From positions 1 through 38,061 of the forward strand of contig JAAUPE010000063.1 in NCBI GenBank assembly GCA_012034595.1: a stretch of DNA of 38,061 bases, in the 5' to 3' direction. The stretch's first letter is position 1. Every line of letters begins with the position of its first letter. Shown one piece after another: positions 34,376 through 38,061 of the stretch. Origin of the DNA: Calothrix sp. CSU_2_0. GTDB lineage: Bacteria > Cyanobacteriota > Cyanobacteriia > Cyanobacteriales > Nostocaceae. A program made the translations under genes and the position numbers. Under the pieces are notes generated by a model that worked only from the letters and a program-made list of their open reading frames with translations, was not told the DNA's origin and made no database searches.

Positions 34376-34460
34376 GTGTGTGAGGAGTAAGTTGAAATAA
34401 CAAAAAGCGCATGGAGTGGAAACACGGTCACACGTCCAAGCGCTTTTTGTTTTCCCTTTT
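34376..34460 (+). ncRNA. Yfr2-family-like small RNA, copy 1
   Basis: The element begins GTGTGAGGAGTAAGTTGA and folds into a long hairpin (AAAAAGCGC-A-TGGA with TCCA-A-GCGCTTTTT, one A-A mismatch) followed by a T-rich tail. The loop contains GTG-GAAA-CAC, hence the motif GGAAACA that marks the Yfr2 family of cyanobacterial RNAs. Bases 34378-34388 (GTGTGAGGAGT) are the exact complement of the ultraconserved Yfr1 motif ACUCCUCACAC. A TAGATT -10-like hexamer sits at 34369-34374. Family assignment is from memory of these motifs and was not tested with a covariance model. Confidence 0.65.
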
Positions 34461-34532
34461 TTAATTGTGCCGCTTCAAGAAGTGTCACCTAAAAGACTTC
34501 TTCTAATTACAAGCTCATGATATATTTTGATG

Positions 34533-34606
34533 GTGTGAGGAGTAAGTTGAGAAACAGAAAGCGCTTGGAGTGGAAACACGGTCACACGTCCAAGCGCTTT
34601 TTGCTG
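34533..34606 (+). ncRNA. Yfr2-family-like small RNA, copy 2
   Basis: Second copy, about 90 percent identical to the first over some 72 bases, starting 155 bases downstream. The hairpin is a perfect 12-bp stem (AAAGCGCTTGGA with TCCAAGCGCTTT) with the same loop, GTGGAAACACGG. The GTGTGAGGAGT segment at 34533-34543 is conserved exactly. A TATATT hexamer at 34521-34526 lies 6 bases before it, so each copy appears to have its own promoter. Differences between copies fall mostly in the linker (AAATAACAA versus AGAAACAG) and at one stem position, where copy 2 restores pairing. Confidence 0.65.
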
Positions 34607-34662
34607 TCTATAAATATTTAGCCAATCTAGCCAAAAATATTTTCACAAATCATATTCCAGTC

Positions 34663-34705
34663 AGGTGCATTAACTTAGAAGCTTTAATGCACCTTAATTT
34701 TTTTT
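34663..34705 (+). terminator. Strong intrinsic terminator (plus strand)
   Basis: AGGTGCATTAA (34663-34673) and TTAATGCACCT (34684-34694) form an 11-bp stem followed by eight T. It faces the 3' end of cysH and would stop plus-strand transcripts from the small-RNA locus before they run into cysH. Confidence 0.8.
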
Positions 34706-34711
34706 CGTAGT

Positions 34712-35446
34712 TTACTTAGGCAAATTACCAGCATGTAAACCACATTCCTTTTGAGTCGCTTCTTCCCACCACCAACGTCCTTCCCGTTCGTGCTGATTGG
34801 GTAGAACAGCTTTCGTGCAGGGTTCGCAACCGATACTAACAAAACCGCGATCGTGCAACTTGTTATATGGTACATCCAAAGCGCGGATATATTCCCAGAC
34901 TTGCGCCGAAGACCAATTCGCCAAAGGATTAAACTTAATTAATTGATGTTCTGGGGTAGAGAATGCGCTATCAGCTTCAATTACAGGAATTCCAGCACGA
35001 GTACCAGGACTTTGATCCTTACGTTGCCCAGTTACCCAAGCATCCAGGGTATTGAGTTTGCGACGCAGTGGTCTAACTTTACGAATCCCACAGCATTCTT
35101 TGTGTCCATCTTGGTAGAAGCTAAACATTCCTTTTTCTTCCACCAATGCCTGTACTTCGTTAGCATCGGGAAACATGACTTCTATTTTAATACCGTAATG
35201 CTTTCTGACTTCATCCAGAAATTGATAGGTTTCTGGGTGTAAACGTCCGGTATCGAGAGTAAAAACCCGGAAGTCTTTAGTAATTTTTGAGGCAATATCA
35301 ACTAAAACAACATCTTCAGCACCACTAAAGGAAATTGCCATATTATCGAAGTTTTCCAGGGCAAATTTCAGAATTTCCCGTGGTGATTTTTGGCTGTATT
35401 CTGCTTCTAAAGCAGGTATATTTAAATCGGAACGAGTTGCTACCAT
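34712..35446 (-). CDS. cysH: Adenylyl-/phosphoadenylyl-sulfate reductase (thioredoxin)
   Basis: Reduces activated sulfate to sulfite in assimilatory sulfur metabolism, using thioredoxin. The 244-residue protein has the nucleotide-binding [12 protein letters not shown] (39-50, an SGGxD-type PP loop), [14 protein letters not shown] (63-76) and catalytic Cys235 in KECGLH near the C-terminus. Cys118-Cys119 (KECCGIRK) and Cys207/Cys210 (GCEPC) form the two pairs that hold a [4Fe-4S] cluster. Enzymes with this cluster usually act on APS rather than PAPS, so the true substrate may be APS. The ATG at 35446 follows an AGAGGATAAC ribosome site. An 85-residue open frame upstream overlaps the start by 7 bases and is considered spurious. 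Confidence 0.94.
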   Translation of the reverse strand: MVATRSDLNIPALEAEYSQKSPREILKFALENFDNMAISFSGAEDVVLVDIASKITKDFRVFTLDTGRLHPETYQFLDEVRKHYGIKIEVMFPDANEVQALVEEKGMFSFYQDGHKECCGIRKVRPLRRKLNTLDAWVTGQRKDQSPGTRAGIPVIEADSAFSTPEHQLIKFNPLANWSSAQVWEYIRALDVPYNKLHDRGFVSIGCEPCTKAVLPNQHEREGRWWWEEATQKECGLHAGNLPK

Positions 35447-35718
35447 ACTTGAAATGTTATCCTCTCTCTAATTATAAATTTTACCGAATAAAGGCATAGA
35501 TATACAGTCTTGTTTGAGTTCGATAGAAAGATTTGCGATAAGCAAAGCTTAATGCCAAAGGCATATCGCACTTGATAAATTTCATCGACCATATCGGGTA
35601 GTGAATGATTTTCGAGGGTGTAAATTGATGTGGAAAGTAATTTTGTTGGTATTGATTTTTTATTAATTGGTACAGTAAATACCTCACTTGTCTGCAAAGT
35701 GCTGTCAATCTCAATATA

Positions 35719-35742
35719 AAAGACGCACCGTAGCGCGTCTTT
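35719..35742 (-). terminator. Hairpin after the UbiB-family gene
   Basis: AAAGACGC (35719-35726) and GCGTCTTT (35735-35742) pair perfectly over 8 bases. On the minus strand the stem runs into TTTTATATTG, a weak T-tract, and it sits 64 bases after the ABC1/UbiB stop. The AGACGC...GCGTCT core is also a common dispersed repeat, so its role as terminator is likely but not certain. The other sequence of the 359-bp gap (35447-35805) holds no convincing gene. Confidence 0.55.
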
Positions 35743-35805
35743 ACTTATAGGAACGATAGATTATAGTGAAATTCGAGTCAAAATCAAAATAAAATCACAT
35801 AAAAA

Positions 35806-37812
35806 TTAGAGAGAACTAACAACTTCCTCACCAATTAATAACTGTCTCAATACTCGAATCACAGTCTTCTCCAATAATTGACTAGTAATTTGCTGACCTA
35901 ACTTTTGTACCCCCGGATTAAATAATATTTGCGTAATCTGGGGAATAACTTGATTGGTATCAAACCCTCTTGTCTCTTGGAGAATTTCTACAACTCTTTT
36001 AATATGCTCCAAGGTTTCTTGCTGCTCCAAATCTGCCGCTTGTGTTTCCTTCACTGCGGTAATTCCTACTTGTTCGCGCAATAAAGAGGTAAAATTATGC
36101 AAAACATTTTTCCGCAAACCATCAACACTCTTCAATAACTCATCGATCAGCTTTTCACGAATATATTGACCACGTTCCGATGAAAGAAAATCCACTGCTT
36201 GATTCAGCACCAAATCAAAATCATACTCTTCATTACTACGAGCATTCTTCAACAGGTTTTCCAAACGATTCCAGCGAAAACTACCCTCTTTAAATAATAA
36301 ATCCTGTAATGATATTCTTAACTGGGGTGCAGGGTCAGTTAATAATCGTTTCGCGACATAAGGATAAGCTTCACTGAGAACTTTAAAATTAGGGTCGATG
36401 TAAATTGCAATACCTTCAAGTGTCACCAAAGAGCGAATAATCAACGCATAATAAGGTGGTACACGGAAAGGATACTCATACATTAATTCCGAAAGGTCAT
36501 CAGTTATACTCTTAATATTGAAATCGGCGACACTTGCACCTTGAGCATTCGCAAAAACCTTGGCAAATGCTGGGATAATTGGGGTTAAGTCAGTATCCGG
36601 TGAGAGAAAATCGAGTTTGACGTAATCGTTAGCTAAACCTTCAAAATCACGATTCACCACATGAACGATCGCTTCAATTAAACCATAGCGTTGGGGTGGT
36701 TGAACTTGGCTCATCATCCCGAAATCCAGATATGCTAGCTTACCATCGGGTGTTGCGAGTAAGTTACCTGGGTGAGGATCGGCATGAAAAAATCCATGTT
36801 CTAATAGTTGTCGTAACGAACACTGCACCCCAACTTCGATTAAATAACGAGCATCAATACCATCTGCCGCTAATTCTTCAGTCTGAGTCAGCTTTTTACC
36901 ATAAATCCATTCCATCGTCAGTACCCGACGATTAGTATATTCCCAGTAGATTTTCGGCACATAAATGTCTTTCATGTGACCGTAAAGCTGGAAAAATCTT
37001 TCCGCATTCTCACCTTCATGGATGTAATCCATTTCCTCGAAAATGCGATCGCCTAATTCATCCAATATCCCAGCTAAGTCGCTACGTACCCTGGTGAATT
37101 TCTGTTTTCCCCAGACAGCTAATTTGCGGAGTATATATAAGTCGATGGTGATAGCTTCACGCAAGTCGGGACGTTGAACTTTGATTGCGACTTCTTCACC
37201 ACTAAATAATTTGGCTTTATAAACCTGCCCCAATGAAGCTGCTGCGATTGGTTGGGGTGAAATCTCGGCATAGACTTCCTCTGGTTTCTGTCCAAGTTCT
37301 TCTTCTATAAATCTATAAGCTATTTCGTTCGCAAATGCAGGTAGTTTATCCTGTAGCTGGGTTAATTCTTCTAAAAATACTGATGGGACTAAATCTGGTC
37401 GTGTAGATAATGCCTGACCAATCTTAATATACGCTGGTCCCAATCGCGTTAGCAGTTCGCGAAACTGGATTGCACGACGACGATCCTTTTTTACATTTAC
37501 CCCGCGTTTGCCATCAAACCAAACCCCAAAGGCAAAACTCAATGTTGGTATTAACACCGACAAAATCCGGCTAAATACCTTAAACGGTCGAGATTGATAA
37601 TAAGATGCGATCGCATTGGCATCATACTTAATTTCTGAACCTATTCCTGAAGCTATTTCCGAACCTACTTCCACGCTTTTCCCATTCAACACGGGAGATG
37701 GCAAGTTTGACACCTCCCCTCTCAAAGCCAGTAAACTCACTTCAGACAGTTGGCTTGGGGAACTGACTTTTTCTAGCATTTGGGAAGTAGGAGTCATTAT
37801 CTTAACGTTCAT
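35806..37812 (-). CDS. ABC1/AarF/UbiB family atypical protein kinase
   Basis: 668-residue ABC1/UbiB-type kinase-like protein; cyanobacterial and plastid relatives act in prenylquinone metabolism and photosynthetic stress responses. The unusual N-terminal KxGQ motif (KIGQ, 130-133) and the Ala-rich loop replacing the glycine-rich loop (AAASLGQVYKA, about 190-200) are both present. The VAIK lysine is Lys211, the catalytic loop HADPHPGN is at 343-350, and the metal-binding DFG is at 363-365. These are the features of ABC1 proteins, which often bind ATP but autophosphorylate poorly. About 70 residues of variable N-terminus precede the domain, and a long helical C-terminal region (about 470-668) follows. 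No clear membrane span is present except weak hydrophobic stretches near 84-98. Function in this host is not established. Confidence 0.9.
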   Translation of the reverse strand: MNVKIMTPTSQMLEKVSSPSQLSEVSLLALRGEVSNLPSPVLNGKSVEVGSEIASGIGSEIKYDANAIASYYQSRPFKVFSRILSVLIPTLSFAFGVWFDGKRGVNVKKDRRRAIQFRELLTRLGPAYIKIGQALSTRPDLVPSVFLEELTQLQDKLPAFANEIAYRFIEEELGQKPEEVYAEISPQPIAAASLGQVYKAKLFSGEEVAIKVQRPDLREAITIDLYILRKLAVWGKQKFTRVRSDLAGILDELGDRIFEEMDYIHEGENAERFFQLYGHMKDIYVPKIYWEYTNRRVLTMEWIYGKKLTQTEELAADGIDARYLIEVGVQCSLRQLLEHGFFHADPHPGNLLATPDGKLAYLDFGMMSQVQPPQRYGLIEAIVHVVNRDFEGLANDYVKLDFLSPDTDLTPIIPAFAKVFANAQGASVADFNIKSITDDLSELMYEYPFRVPPYYALIIRSLVTLEGIAIYIDPNFKVLSEAYPYVAKRLLTDPAPQLRISLQDLLFKEGSFRWNRLENLLKNARSNEEYDFDLVLNQAVDFLSSERGQYIREKLIDELLKSVDGLRKNVLHNFTSLLREQVGITAVKETQAADLEQQETLEHIKRVVEILQETRGFDTNQVIPQITQILFNPGVQKLGQQITSQLLEKTVIRVLRQLLIGEEVVSSL

Positions 37813-37975
37813 TTAACTTACCACCGCACAGCAAGAGCAATGTTAACAATTGTAACAATATATAAATAAATATTTCGGAAATCGCTAAATAAGATTAGCT
37901 TTCAATTATTTAGCTTAACTTGCAACTGGTTTGAGAGTGTACCCGGAGAACCGAAAACTTTATCCTAGCTTACCG

Positions 37976-38061
37976 AAGGCAGAAGGCAGAAGGTAGAAGG
38001 CAGAAGGCAGAAGGCAGAAGGCAGAAGGTAGAAGGTAGAAGGCAGAAGGTAGAAGCAGAAG
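37976..38061. repeat. STRR (GGCAGAA/GGTAGAA)n
   Basis: About 11 tandem heptamers GGCAGAA, with GGTAGAA variants, run to the end of the window and may continue beyond it. Between 37817 and 37975 there is no visible gene; the promoter of the ABC1 gene should lie there. Confidence 0.85.

Noticed and set aside
34378-34450. Yfr1 gene itself on the minus strand
   Set aside because: The minus strand contains ACUCCUCACAC, but no proper T-tailed terminator follows it in either copy. On the plus strand each hairpin ends in a T-run and has the Yfr2 loop, so the plus strand is the better reading.
35440-35697. 85-residue open frame on the minus strand overlapping the cysH start
   Set aside because: It runs through the cysH ribosome site, has no good ribosome site of its own, no recognised family, and an amino-acid make-up typical of translated AT-rich spacer.

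Overview
The window comes from a cyanobacterium, most likely a filamentous heterocyst-forming (Nostocales-type) strain that can make phycoerythrobilin. The evidence is a phycobilisome operon, IsiA/CP43-type chlorophyll antenna genes, more than 30 copies of the HIP1 octamer GCGATCGC, and many short tandemly repeated heptamer-type arrays (STRRs, such as TTAGGAG, CCCAATT and GGCAGAA) between genes. The DNA is AT-rich. No rRNA, tRNA, CRISPR array, transposase or phage gene was recognised.

Region 1 (1-12.2 kb) is mainly light harvesting. After gnd and an opposing pentapeptide-repeat gene come a CpeS/CpcS-family bilin lyase and pebA-pebB, which convert biliverdin to phycoerythrobilin. A phycocyanin cluster follows: cpcB, cpcA, two rod linkers, the rod-cap linker cpcD, and the lyase pair cpcE-cpcF. 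The phycocyanin beta subunit resembles the red-light-inducible PC2 type of Fremyella. tsaE (tRNA t6A synthesis) lies 3 bases after cpcF.

Region 2 (12.2-19.1 kb, minus strand) holds a CHASE2 hybrid histidine kinase, a DUF928 exported protein and a TPR-CHAT protease-like protein. They look like a cell-surface or stress signalling group. A 1.57-kb gene-free stretch with several inverted repeats follows, then a GH65 disaccharide phosphorylase/hydrolase.

Region 3 (23.0-29.4 kb) is an iron-stress island. It contains isiA, a second and a third CP43-like antenna gene, a small membrane protein with a Cys-rich domain, two flavodoxins (one with a 30-residue insertion) and an IsiC-like alpha/beta hydrolase whose nucleophile position is Gly. 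A FurA-box-like site lies upstream of isiA. The antenna genes and flavodoxins alternate, which suggests a stepwise duplicated low-iron module: chlorophyll antenna plus the flavodoxin that replaces ferredoxin.

Region 4 (29.4-38.1 kb) is mostly housekeeping: coaBC, a DUF2555 protein, a carboxylesterase, purH, cysH and an ABC1/UbiB kinase. purH is split by a one-base frameshift in an A run. Between purH and cysH are two tandem copies of a small-RNA-like element. Each has a GGAAACA loop, typical of the Yfr2 family, and an exact 11-base complement of the Yfr1 core motif. I regard this pair and the isi island as the most interesting parts of the window.
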